Below, piece after piece: positions 1 through 8,754 of a stretch of 16,613 nucleotides of DNA. The DNA is from Accumulibacter sp. GTDB taxonomy: Bacteria; Pseudomonadota; Gammaproteobacteria; Burkholderiales; Rhodocyclaceae. How positions within the stretch are numbered: position 1 is the first letter of the stretch; every line of letters starts with the position of its first letter. The notes under the pieces are model-generated. The model worked only from the letters and a program-made list of their open reading frames with translations, made no database searches and was not told the origin of the DNA. The translations under genes and the position numbers were made by a program. The stretch covers positions 1 through 16,613 of the forward strand of contig JAISNE010000269.1 of NCBI GenBank assembly GCA_031276375.1, in the 5' to 3' direction.

Positions 1-1478
<1,478 letters not shown>

Positions 1479-1518
1479 GTTTTTCCGTGAGAAAGTTCTT
1501 GCTGATGTTTCAATCCAT

Positions 1519-1562
1519 GTCCGTCGCCGGACGACAACGCGCGAAAGGGCTTGCGCCCTTCC
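1519..1562 (-). promoter_or_regulatory. Two GNRA-tetraloop hairpins in the ettA 5' leader
   Basis: Read on the minus strand (the ettA mRNA direction), 1562-1543 folds as a stem of 6 Watson-Crick pairs, AAGGGC-GCAA-GCCCTT (1560-1545), extended by a G-U and a G-C pair. Positions 1532-1519 fold as GTCCG-GCGA-CGGAC. Both loops fit GNRA only when read on this strand. They lie 41-84 nt upstream of the ettA start. If the candidate promoter near 1645 is real, they sit within a leader of roughly 150 nt. A regulatory role is inference; no known riboswitch class was recognised. Confidence 0.4.
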
Positions 1563-1642
1563 CGCGCTCGATGATCCGCATGTCGCATGTCGCGGGAGGT
1601 TTCCAGCCGGAGCCGGTTTTCGATGAATCGCGACGGGCGCGT

Positions 1643-1648
1643 ATTGTA
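1643..1648 (-). promoter_or_regulatory. Candidate -10 box for ettA
   Basis: The minus strand reads GGGTACAATACG here, with TACAAT a 5/6 match to the sigma70 -10 consensus. No good -35 is visible 16-18 bp upstream. The same GGGTACAAT string occurs on the plus strand in front of gmk, which supports its use as a promoter element. It would give a leader of about 155-160 nt for ettA. Confidence 0.4.
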
Positions 1649-1691
1649 CCCGCGCGCCGCGTCCGGCGTCTGCCCCGGCGGTTCTTGCGGG

Positions 1692-1697
1692 TACAAT
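1692..1697 (+). promoter_or_regulatory. Candidate -10 box for gmk-rpoZ-spoT
   Basis: TACAAT in the context GCGGGTACAATG; the -35 region is weak. Transcription would begin near 1704. That lies downstream of the upstream ATG at 1696 and supports the ATG at 1732 as the gmk start. Confidence 0.4.
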
Positions 1698-1731
1698 GAA
1701 TGAATCTTCGTACCAATACCGGGCAAGATCA

Positions 1732-2340
1732 ATGAGCGGAAACCTGTTTATCGTGTCGGCCCCTTCCGGCGCCGGCAAGACGACCCTGGTGCGTTTGCTG
1801 CTGGCCGGCGATCCGCGGATCGCGGCATCGATCTCGCATACGACGCGGGCGCCTCGTCCGGGAGAGGAGAACGGCCGCGAGTATCACTTCATCGACGTGC
1901 CAGCCTTTCAGGAGAAAATCGGCCGGAACGAATTCCTGGAATGGGCCAAGGTGCACGGAAACTATTACGGAACTTCGCGGCGATGGATCGAGGAGGAAAT
2001 GGCCTCGGACCGCGACGTGCTGCTGGAAATCGATTGGCAAGGCGCGCAACAGGTGCGCAAGGCGTTTCCGCGAGCGGCCGGCATTTTCATCCTGCCGCCT
2101 TCGATGGCGGCGCTGGCGGCCCGCCTGTCCGGGCGGGGCACCGATTCGGCGGAGGTGGTCGCGCGCCGGATCGCCGCGGCGCGAGACGAGATGCGGCATG
2201 CGGATGAATTCGATTATGTTATCATCAACGACAGCCTGCCGCGGGCGGACGCCGATCTTCAGGTGATCGTGAAGGCCGCGCGGCTGCGCTACGCAAACCA
2301 GCGGCAGCGATACACTTCGTTGTTCGCCTCACTGCTTTGA
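1732..2340 (+). CDS. gmk: Guanylate kinase
   Basis: Cytosolic enzyme that phosphorylates GMP to GDP with ATP, an essential step in guanine nucleotide synthesis. The protein of 202 residues begins MSGNLFIVSAPSGAGKTT, which holds the P-loop (SGAGKT). The GMP-binding block SHTTRAPRPGE followed by GREYHF comes next, then NEFLEWAKVHGNYYGTS and a lid/C-terminal region, all characteristic of guanylate kinase. An in-frame ATG at 1696 would add 12 residues, but 1732 matches the family N-terminus and lies downstream of the likely promoter. Next is rpoZ after 15 bp and then spoT, the same order as in E. coli. The three are probably co-transcribed, tying GTP supply to ppGpp metabolism. Confidence 0.97.
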   Translation: MSGNLFIVSAPSGAGKTTLVRLLLAGDPRIAASISHTTRAPRPGEENGREYHFIDVPAFQEKIGRNEFLEWAKVHGNYYGTSRRWIEEEMASDRDVLLEIDWQGAQQVRKAFPRAAGIFILPPSMAALAARLSGRGTDSAEVVARRIAAARDEMRHADEFDYVIINDSLPRADADLQVIVKAARLRYANQRQRYTSLFASLL

Positions 2341-2355
2341 TCGGGACCAACATAC

Positions 2356-2562
2356 ATGGCACGAGTTACCGTAGACGATTGCTTGCAATGCATTCCCAAC
2401 CGCTTCCAGATGACCCTGGCGGCCACTTACCGCGCCCGCCAGATCACCGCCGGCGCTTCACCGATGGTGGAGATCGATCGTGACAAGCCGACGGTGCTCG
2501 CCCTGCGCGAACTGGCGCAGGACTTGTACGGGCTGGAAGTACTTCACCGCGGTCACGCCTGA
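2356..2562 (+). CDS. rpoZ: DNA-directed RNA polymerase omega subunit
   Basis: Small RNA polymerase subunit that helps assemble beta-prime and, in proteobacteria, forms part of ppGpp binding site 1. The 68-residue product begins [19 protein letters not shown] and continues [10 protein letters not shown]. It contains [10 protein letters not shown], the conserved omega core. It is shorter than the 91-residue E. coli protein but normal for betaproteobacteria, whose omega lacks the long acidic tail. The gene lies 15 bp after gmk and 26 bp before spoT. The RBS is weak (GGGAC), so translation may depend partly on its neighbours. I see nothing unusual in the coding sequence. Confidence 0.96.
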   Translation: MARVTVDDCLQCIPNRFQMTLAATYRARQITAGASPMVEIDRDKPTVLALRELAQDLYGLEVLHRGHA

Positions 2563-2588
2563 CTCCCGGGAAGGTCGCGTGGTGATCG

Positions 2589-4796
2589 ATGGTGAATTCT
2601 TCCCGCGCCCCGGCCGATCTGGACGATTCCGCGCATCCGCCGGCGGAAAGGCCGGTCGTCAAGTACGACTATGAGGATCCGGCCTACCGGGCCTTCATCG
2701 ATTCGCTGAGTTATCTCAAGCCCGAAGAGATCGAACTCGTCTGCGCCGCCTACCGTTTTGGCGACAAGGCGCACCGGGGGCAGAAACGCCTTTCCGGCGA
2801 ACCCTACATCACGCATCCGCTCGCCGTCGCCGGCGCCCTGGCGGAATGGCGCATGGACGCGCAGGCCATCGTCGCGGCGCTGCTGCATGACGTGATGGAG
2901 GATACGGCGGTCGGCAAGGCGCAGATCACCGAGCGTTTCGGCAAGGACGTGGCCGATCTGGTCGACGGCTTGTCGAAACTGGACAAGATCGAGTTCCGCT
3001 CCTACCAGGACGCCCAGGCCGAGAATTTCCGCAAGATGCTGATGGCCATGGCGCGCGACCTGCGCGTCGTGCTGATCAAGCTGGCCGACCGCCGCCACAA
3101 CCTCCAGACGATGTCCGCGATCCGTCCGGAAAAGCGCAAGCGGATCGCCCGCGAAACGCTGGAGATCTACGCGCCGATCGCCAATCGCCTGGGGCTCAAC
3201 AACATTTCCCGGCAATTGCAGGATCTGTCGTTCGAGCGCATCTATCCGATGCGCTTCCAGGTGCTGACCAAGGCGGTCAAGGCGGCGCGCGGCAACCGCC
3301 GTGAATTGCTGAGCAAGATCCTCGATGGCATCCACGGCAAGCTGGCCGAGGAGCACATCAAGGCCGGCGTGTTCGGCCGCGAAAAGAGCCTGTACTCGAT
3401 CTATCGCAAGATGGCCGAGAAACACCTGAGTTTTTCCCAGGTCCTCGACATTTACGGCTTCCGCGTCATCGTCAAGGACATCGCCACGTGCTACCTCACG
3501 CTCGGCGCCCTGCACGCGCGCTTCAAGCCGGTGCCGGGAAAGTTCAAGGATTACATCGCCATTCCCAAGGTCAATGGCTACCAGTCGCTGCACACGACGT
3601 TGATTGGCCCTTACGGCACGCCGATCGAGATCCAGATCCGCACGCAGGCGATGCATCATCTGGCCGAGGAAGGCATCGCTTCGCACTGGCTGTACAAGGA
3701 CAGCGAGGAAAGCGGCGCCGATCTGCAGAACAAGATGCACACCTGGCTGCAATCGCTGCTCGAACTGCAAGGCGGAACCGGCGATCCGTTCGAGTTCCTG
3801 GAACATGTCAAGGTCGACTTGTTTCCCGACGAAGTTTATGTATTCACGCCCAAGGGCAATATCCTGGCCCTGCCGCGCGGGGCGACGGTCATTGACTTCG
3901 CCTACGCGGTACACACCGACATCGGCCATCGCTGCATCGCCGCGCGCATCGACCACGAACTGATTCCGCTTTCCGCCGAACTGGCCAACGGCAATCAGGT
4001 CGAGATCATCACCGCGCCCTACGCCAACCCGAATCCCGCCTGGCTCGGCTACGTCAAGACCAGCCGCGCGCGCAGCCGGATTCGCCAGTTCCTGCGCGGC
4101 ATCCAGCAGGACAGCGCGAGTTCGCTTGGCGAGAAGATGCTGACCCAGGAATTGCAGACGCTCGGGGTGACGGCGGCGGACGTGCCGGCGGCGGTCTGGG
4201 AGCGCGTCATTCACGAAACGGGCGGAAAAACCCGGCTGGATCTCTACTCGGACGTGGGGATGGGGCGCAGCATCGCCGCGGTCGTGGCGCACCGCCTCGC
4301 CGCGCACCGCGACCTGCCCCAGCATCCGGCCAGAGCGACGGCGCCGCTGCTCATCCGCGGGACCGAGGGCCTGGCGATCCAGTTGGCTTCCTGCTGCCAG
4401 CCGATTCCCGGCGATCCGATCATCGGGCTGCTGCGCAAGGATCAAGGCTTGCGCATTCATACCCACTCTTGCCAAGCGGTGCGCAAGTCGCGCAGCACCG
4501 AGCCGCAAAACTGGATTCGCGTCGAATGGGACCCCGATCCCGGCCAGTTTTTCGAAGTGCGCATCAAGGTGACGGCCAAGAACGTCATTGGCATGGTGGG
4601 GCGTGTCGCCACCGGTATCGCCGAATCGGGCGTCAAGATCGATCAAGTGACCATGCACCGGAAAAATCCGGGATTGTTTACGGACGTTCATTTCCAGGTA
4701 CTGGTCCTGGGGCGCTCGCATCTGGCGTCGCTGATACGCAGCCTGCGGCGCATCCCGGATGTCGCGCGCATCACGCGCGAACAGGATCCGTTCTGA
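2589..4796 (+). CDS. spoT: Bifunctional (p)ppGpp synthetase/hydrolase, SpoT/Rel type
   Basis: Makes and degrades the alarmone (p)ppGpp of the stringent response; cytosolic, 735 residues. Domains in order: HD hydrolase (about 45-200) with RFGDKAHRGQ and intact LLHDVMEDT (His100, Asp101, Glu104, Asp105), so hydrolysis should be active; synthetase (about 240-370) with YGFRVIV, FKDYIAIPK, GYQSLHTT and IEIQIRT; TGS (about 408-470) with DEVYVFTPKG and HTDIGHRC; a conserved-cysteine block LASCCQPIPGDPIIG; and a C-terminal ACT domain (about 650-735). The RXKD loop reads KFKD, which keeps the basic charge of bifunctional enzymes and differs from the acidic EXDD of RelA. The ATG at 2589 is fixed by an in-frame stop two codons upstream. 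SpoT is preferred over RelA because the HD site is complete and the gene follows gmk-rpoZ. Confidence 0.97.
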   Translation: MVNSSRAPADLDDSAHPPAERPVVKYDYEDPAYRAFIDSLSYLKPEEIELVCAAYRFGDKAHRGQKRLSGEPYITHPLAVAGALAEWRMDAQAIVAALLHDVMEDTAVGKAQITERFGKDVADLVDGLSKLDKIEFRSYQDAQAENFRKMLMAMARDLRVVLIKLADRRHNLQTMSAIRPEKRKRIARETLEIYAPIANRLGLNNISRQLQDLSFERIYPMRFQVLTKAVKAARGNRRELLSKILDGIHGKLAEEHIKAGVFGREKSLYSIYRKMAEKHLSFSQVLDIYGFRVIVKDIATCYLTLGALHARFKPVPGKFKDYIAIPKVNGYQSLHTTLIGPYGTPIEIQIRTQAMHHLAEEGIASHWLYKDSEESGADLQNKMHTWLQSLLELQGGTGDPFEFLEHVKVDLFPDEVYVFTPKGNILALPRGATVIDFAYAVHTDIGHRCIAARIDHELIPLSAELANGNQVEIITAPYANPNPAWLGYVKTSRARSRIRQFLRGIQQDSASSLGEKMLTQELQTLGVTAADVPAAVWERVIHETGGKTRLDLYSDVGMGRSIAAVVAHRLAAHRDLPQHPARATAPLLIRGTEGLAIQLASCCQPIPGDPIIGLLRKDQGLRIHTHSCQAVRKSRSTEPQNWIRVEWDPDPGQFFEVRIKVTAKNVIGMVGRVATGIAESGVKIDQVTMHRKNPGLFTDVHFQVLVLGRSHLASLIRSLRRIPDVARITREQDPF

Positions 4797-4860
4797 AAAC
4801 CCCGCTCCCCGACACCGCCGTGATCGCCGTCGACCGTGGCCCGCGCGGCCATTGCCGGCG

Positions 4861-5655
4861 ATGCTGATCGACACGCATTGCCACCTCGACGCGGCGGAGT
4901 TCGCCGAGGATCGCGACGCGGTGGCGCGGGCCGCGGCGACGGCCGGTGTCGCGGCGATGATCGTTCCGGCGGTCGCGCCGGAGAATTTCGCCGCCGTGCG
5001 CGCCTGCTGCCAGCGCCATGCCATTTGCCATCCGGCCTACGGCACGCATCCCCTCTACGTGGATTCGGTCGATGAGACGGCGTTTGACCAATTGCGGGCT
5101 TGCCTGGACAGGGAAATGGCCGGGCCGCATCCGCCGGTGGCGGTCGGCGAGATCGGCCTGGATTTTTTCGTTCCGGGCTTCGACGCCGCGCGGCAGGAAC
5201 GATTTTTCGCCGAACAACTGAAAATCGCCAGGGACTTCGATCTTCCGCTTCTCCTGCACGCGCGCCGGGCGGTCGACGCCGTGCTCAAGCAGTTGCGCCG
5301 GATCGGCGCGCGCGGCGGCATCGCCCATGCCTTCAACGGCAGCCGCCGGCAGGCCGACGAGTTCCTGCGCCTCGGCTTCCGGCTCGGTTTCGGCGGCGCG
5401 ATGACCTTCCCGCGCGCCGCGCGCATCCGCCGCCTGGCTTCTTCACTGCCTTCCGATGCCATCGTGCTGGAAACCGACGCGCCGGACATCCCGCCGGCGT
5501 GGCTCGCCGGCGGACGCAACACGCCCGCCGAACTGGCGCGCATCGCCGCCGTTCTCGCCGAATTGCGCGGAACCGGGCGCGCGGCGGTGGAGCGTTCCAC
5601 GAGCGGCAACGCCGTTTCCACGCTGCGCCTGCCGGCCATCGGCGGTGAAACGTGA
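4861..5655 (+). CDS. TatD-family metal-dependent hydrolase (YjjV-like)
   Basis: Amidohydrolase-fold (TIM-barrel) protein related to TatD DNases. The 264 residues show the metal ligands of the family: DTHCHLD with His6 and His8, GEIGLDFF with Glu97, LLLHARR with His133, IAHAFNGS with His156, and LETDAPD with Asp206. HAFNGSRRQ and the PRAARIR block resemble E. coli YjjV more than TatD itself. The open frame extends upstream to 4759, but the family N-terminus begins at the ATG of 4861. It starts 64 bp after spoT with no clear RBS, so it could be read through from that operon. The substrate is not predictable; nuclease or D-aminoacyl-type activities are known in the family. Confidence 0.9.
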   Translation: MLIDTHCHLDAAEFAEDRDAVARAAATAGVAAMIVPAVAPENFAAVRACCQRHAICHPAYGTHPLYVDSVDETAFDQLRACLDREMAGPHPPVAVGEIGLDFFVPGFDAARQERFFAEQLKIARDFDLPLLLHARRAVDAVLKQLRRIGARGGIAHAFNGSRRQADEFLRLGFRLGFGGAMTFPRAARIRRLASSLPSDAIVLETDAPDIPPAWLAGGRNTPAELARIAAVLAELRGTGRAAVERSTSGNAVSTLRLPAIGGET

Positions 5656-5674
5656 GCGGCGCCGCCGGGCAAGT

Positions 5675-5726
5675 CCCTGAAAGTTGCCGTTTCAGGGAAA
5701 AAACGCCATAATTCAGCCCGTTTCAG
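5675..5726 (+). promoter_or_regulatory. frdABCD promoter with palindromic operator and phased TTCAG repeats
   Basis: TTGCCG (5684-5689) and CATAAT (5707-5712), separated by exactly 17 bp, make a good sigma70-like promoter. The -35 box lies in the 7-bp loop of a perfect 8-bp palindrome: CCCTGAAA (5675-5682) and TTTCAGGG (5690-5697). TTCAG recurs in direct orientation at 5691, 5712 and 5722. Those spacings of 21 and 10 bp are close to two and one helical turns. This layout suits a repressor or response-regulator binding region. No FNR-type TTGAT-N4-ATCAA site was seen. The identity of the regulator is unknown. Confidence 0.55.
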
Positions 5727-5800
5727 CCATAAAGCGCCGTCGACACGCATCCAGCGGAACCGATTGCGCTGGTCGCAGCAAAATTTCGCGTTAAGCGAGA

Positions 5801-5805
5801 AAGGA
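5801..5805 (+). promoter_or_regulatory. Ribosome binding site fixing the frdA GTG start
   Basis: AAGGA, 6 nt before the GTG at 5812. The longer reading frame from 5764 adds residues unlike any FrdA N-terminus, so this site decides the start. Confidence 0.7.
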
Positions 5806-5811
5806 TTGGGC

Positions 5812-7614
5812 GTGGAAATCTATAAAGCAGATGTAGTTATCGTGGGAGGGGGCGGGTCCGGTCTGCGTGCAGCCATCGCGGTTGCTGAATCCGATCCGTC
5901 GTTGAAGATCGCGCTGGTCTCGAAGGTCTACCCGATGCGCAGCCACACCGTGGCCGCGGAGGGGGGCGCGGCGGGGGTCAAGCGCGCGGACGACAGCCTC
6001 GATTACCATTTTCATGACACCGTCGGCGGTGGCGACTGGCTGTGCGAGCAGGACGTCGTCGAGTATTTCGTCGAGCAGGCGCCGATCGAACTGACCCGTC
6101 TCGAACATTGGGGTTGCCCGTGGAGCCGCGCGGCGGACGGTCACGTCAATGTGCGGCCGTTCGGCGGCATGAAGATCCAGCGCACCTGGTTCGCCGCCGA
6201 CAAGTCCGGCTTTCACATCCTGCACACCTTGTTCCAGACGTCGATCAAGTATCCGTCGATCAAGCGCTTCGATGAATATTTCTGCATCGACCTGCTCGAA
6301 GAGGATGGGCGCTGCCAGGGTGTCGTCGCCATCGAGATGGGCACGGGCGAGTTCACCATGATCGAAGGCAAGGCGGTCATTCTCGCCACCGGCGGCGCCG
6401 GCCGCGTGTTCCGCGAGAGCACCCTGGGCGGCATCGTCACCGGCGATGGCATGGCGCTGGCGTTCCGTCACGGCGTGGCCTTGCGCGACATGGAATTCAT
6501 GCAATACCACCCGACCTGCATGCCGATCACCGGCCTGCTGTTCACCGAGGCGTGCCGCGGCGAAGGCGGCTATCTGGTCAACAAGGACGGCTACCGCTAT
6601 CTGCAGGACTACGGCCTCGGCCCGCTGCAGGACAAGCCAAAGAACAAGTACATGGAACTCGGCCCGCGCGACCGCCTGAGCCAGGCCTTCTGGCACGAGC
6701 AGCAAAAAGGCCGCACGATCGAGCATCCGGTGTTCGGCTCGGTCGTCCACCTCGATCTGCGCCACCTTGGCGAAGCCTACCTGCACGAGCGCCTGCCGCT
6801 GATCTACGAGATGTCCGAGACTTTCATGGGGATCGACCCGGCCAAGGATCCGGTTCCGGTGCGTCCGGGCATCCATTACACGATGGGCGGCGTCCGGGTC
6901 GACGGCAAGTGCGAGACCTCGCTGTCCGGCCTCTACGCCATCGGCGAGTGCGCCAGCGTCGGTATCCACGGCGCCAATCGCCTCGGCTCGAATTCGTTGA
7001 CCGAACTATTGGTATTCGGCCGGCTGGCCGGCGACGAAGCCGCCAAGAGGGCCAAGTCGCTGCCGCCGGGGGATTCGGCCAGCCTGCTCAAGCAGGCGCA
7101 GGAGGCCGAACAGCGCGTCCTGGCGCTGAAAACCAAGACCGGCGGCACGGAGCGCATGTCGACGATCCGCAAGGAGATGGTCAAGAGCATGGAAGACGGC
7201 TGCGGCATCTATCGCCTGGAGGAAACGATGCAGAAGACCTGCGACAAGCTGGGCGAACTGCGCGAACGCTTCAGGAACATCAGCCTCGACGACAAGAGCG
7301 ATGTGTGGAACACCGACTGGCTGTATACCATCGAACTCGACTACCAGCTCGACGTGGCGCAGGCGATGGCGCATTCGGCCATCAACCGCAAGGAATCGCG
7401 CGGCGCGCATCAGCGTCTGGACGGTCCGGACGGCGCCTACACGCAGCGCGACGACGTCAACTACCTGAAGCATTCGGATGCCTATTACGTACCGGGTAGC
7501 GCGCCGCGCATCGATTACGGCGACGTGAAGATCACCAAGTCCCCGCCGGCCGCCCGCGCCTATGGCGCGGCCGGAGAAAAGGCAGACCAGGAAAGGAACG
7601 CATCCCATGTCTGA
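5812..7614 (+). CDS. frdA: Fumarate reductase flavoprotein subunit
   Basis: FAD-carrying catalytic subunit of quinol:fumarate reductase, reducing fumarate to succinate on the cytoplasmic side. The 600 residues are close to the 602 of E. coli FrdA and match it along the whole length. Visible are GGGGSG (12-17) for FAD, MRSHTVAAEGG with the covalent FAD histidine at 45, GGMKIQRTWFAADK, MQYHPT, EACRGEGG with the active-site arginine, IHYTMGG, HGANRLGSNSL, and KESRGAHQR near the end. AAEGG and the TWFAADK block favour FrdA over SdhA, which usually has SAQGG. The start is a GTG with an AAGGA site. The frame overlaps frdB by 8 bp. All substrate-binding motifs are intact. Succinate oxidation in reverse is possible in this family. 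Confidence 0.96.
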   Translation: MEIYKADVVIVGGGGSGLRAAIAVAESDPSLKIALVSKVYPMRSHTVAAEGGAAGVKRADDSLDYHFHDTVGGGDWLCEQDVVEYFVEQAPIELTRLEHWGCPWSRAADGHVNVRPFGGMKIQRTWFAADKSGFHILHTLFQTSIKYPSIKRFDEYFCIDLLEEDGRCQGVVAIEMGTGEFTMIEGKAVILATGGAGRVFRESTLGGIVTGDGMALAFRHGVALRDMEFMQYHPTCMPITGLLFTEACRGEGGYLVNKDGYRYLQDYGLGPLQDKPKNKYMELGPRDRLSQAFWHEQQKGRTIEHPVFGSVVHLDLRHLGEAYLHERLPLIYEMSETFMGIDPAKDPVPVRPGIHYTMGGVRVDGKCETSLSGLYAIGECASVGIHGANRLGSNSLTELLVFGRLAGDEAAKRAKSLPPGDSASLLKQAQEAEQRVLALKTKTGGTERMSTIRKEMVKSMEDGCGIYRLEETMQKTCDKLGELRERFRNISLDDKSDVWNTDWLYTIELDYQLDVAQAMAHSAINRKESRGAHQRLDGPDGAYTQRDDVNYLKHSDAYYVPGSAPRIDYGDVKITKSPPAARAYGAAGEKADQERNASHV

Positions 7615-8359
7615 ACAAAAAATCATTGAAATCGAGGTTCTGCGCTATCTTCCGGAATCGGATCAGGCGCCGCACTCGGAAGTTTACAAGGTGCCCTTCA
7701 CCGACGACATGTCGGTGTTGCAGGGAGTGCAGTACATCAAGGACAATTTCGACGGCTCGCTGACCTTCCGCTGGTCCTGCCGGATGGCCATTTGCGGCAG
7801 TTGCGGGATGATGATCAACGGCGTTCCGAAACTTTCCTGCGAGACCTTCATCCGCGATTACTACCCGCGGCGCATCTCCGTCGAAGCGCTGGACAATTTC
7901 CCGATCGAAAAGGATCTGGTCGTCGATCTCTCGGGCTTCATCGAGAAACTGGAAGCGATCCAGCCGTACATCATTCCGAAGGAACCGCGCACCGTCGAGC
8001 AAGGCGAGTACATCCAGACCCCCGCGCAGTTCGCCGAGTACATCCAGTACACGTCCTGCATCAACTGCATGCTGTGCTACGCGGCCTGTCCGCATACCGG
8101 TCTCGATCCCGATTTCGTCGGGCCGGGCGCCATGGCCCTGCTGCATCGCTACAACATGGACTCGCGCGACGGCGGCCAGGCGCAGCGGATGGAGCTTGCC
8201 GCTTCCGAGGATGGCGTTTTCGTCTGTGGCGCCACCGGTTACTGTTCCGAGGTTTGTCCGAAGAAGGTCGATCCGGGCAATGCCGTCAATATCAACAAGA
8301 TCAACGCAGCGAAGGATTACTTCCTGCGCTTCCTGTCGCCCAAAGGAGGTGCCAAGTGA
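7607..8359 (+). CDS. frdB: Fumarate reductase iron-sulfur subunit
   Basis: Electron-transfer subunit linking the membrane quinol site to the FrdA flavin; 250 residues, peripheral membrane on the cytoplasmic side. The [2Fe-2S] ligands are Cys58, 63, 66 and 78 in WSCRMAICGSCGMM. The [4Fe-4S] ligands are Cys151, 154 and 157 in CINCMLCYAACP. The [3Fe-4S] ligands are Cys161 (in the same motif), 207, 213 and 217, the last in GYCSEVCPKKVDP. Assignment of Cys161 and Cys217 between the two C-terminal clusters follows the family pattern. NFPIEKDLVVD and HRYNMDSRD are FrdB hallmarks. The ATG at 7607 lies inside the end of frdA, preceded by an AGGAAAGGA stretch, so the two are translationally coupled. 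An in-frame ATG at 7562 would add 15 residues with no family support. Confidence 0.96.
   Translation: MSEQKIIEIEVLRYLPESDQAPHSEVYKVPFTDDMSVLQGVQYIKDNFDGSLTFRWSCRMAICGSCGMMINGVPKLSCETFIRDYYPRRISVEALDNFPIEKDLVVDLSGFIEKLEAIQPYIIPKEPRTVEQGEYIQTPAQFAEYIQYTSCINCMLCYAACPHTGLDPDFVGPGAMALLHRYNMDSRDGGQAQRMELAASEDGVFVCGATGYCSEVCPKKVDPGNAVNINKINAAKDYFLRFLSPKGGAK
8344..8350 (+). promoter_or_regulatory. Strong ribosome binding site for frdC
   Basis: AGGAGGT, nearly perfect, 5 nt before the GTG at 8356. It lies inside the last codons of frdB and selects a GTG start that overlaps the frdB stop. Confidence 0.8.
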
Positions 8360-8754
8360 GCAAACGTCGTCCTTATGTCCGTTCAATGGACGGATGGTGG
8401 AAAAAGAATCCGTTCTACGTCGAATACATGATTCACGAAGGCACCGCCCTGTTCGTCGCCGCCTACGCGATCGTGCTGACCGTCGGCCTGGTTTGCCTGG
8501 GGCAGGGCGAGGCGGCCTGGAACGGCTGGCTGGAAGCCATGCAGAGTCCGCTGTCGATCATCTTCCACCTGGTGTTGCTGGTGGCCATCGCCTATCATGC
8601 CTTTACGTGGTTCAAGCTCTTTCCGCTGACCATGCCGCCCATCGTCCTCAACGGCAAGAAGATGGAGCCCTGCGCCATCGTCGGCGCCGGCTGGACGGCG
8701 GGCGTCGTCGCGGCGCTCGCGCTGTTTGTCATTGTCTGGGGGATAGCCGCATGA
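8356..8754 (+). CDS. frdC: Fumarate reductase membrane anchor subunit C
   Basis: Integral membrane anchor that, with FrdD, binds menaquinol and attaches FrdAB to the inner membrane. The 132 residues match the 131 of E. coli FrdC. The N-terminal KRRPYVRSMDGWWKKNPFY corresponds to the E. coli KRKPYVRPM...WWKKLPFY. Three hydrophobic segments lie near residues 30-50, 62-82 and 105-130. The quinone-site glutamate is kept (Glu28 in MIHEGTA), but the preceding arginine of E. coli is histidine here. AYHAFTWFKLFP matches the E. coli LLHTKTWFELAP. The start is a GTG overlapping the frdB stop, behind a strong AGGAGGT. The end overlaps frdD by 4 bp. Confidence 0.93.
   Translation: MSKRRPYVRSMDGWWKKNPFYVEYMIHEGTALFVAAYAIVLTVGLVCLGQGEAAWNGWLEAMQSPLSIIFHLVLLVAIAYHAFTWFKLFPLTMPPIVLNGKKMEPCAIVGAGWTAGVVAALALFVIVWGIAA

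Noticed and set aside
2553..5024. 823-codon open frame on the minus strand
   Set aside because: It lies antisense to spoT and the start of tatD, both of which have clear domain motifs; its translation shows no recognisable motifs and is a by-product of high GC.
5675..5706. Palindrome followed by six A as a tatD terminator
   Set aside because: On the plus strand a run of A, not T, follows the stem, and on the minus strand the T-run precedes it. The overlap with a promoter makes an operator more likely.
5791..6969. 392-codon minus-strand frame within frdA
   Set aside because: Shadow of frdA; the sense strand matches FrdA throughout.
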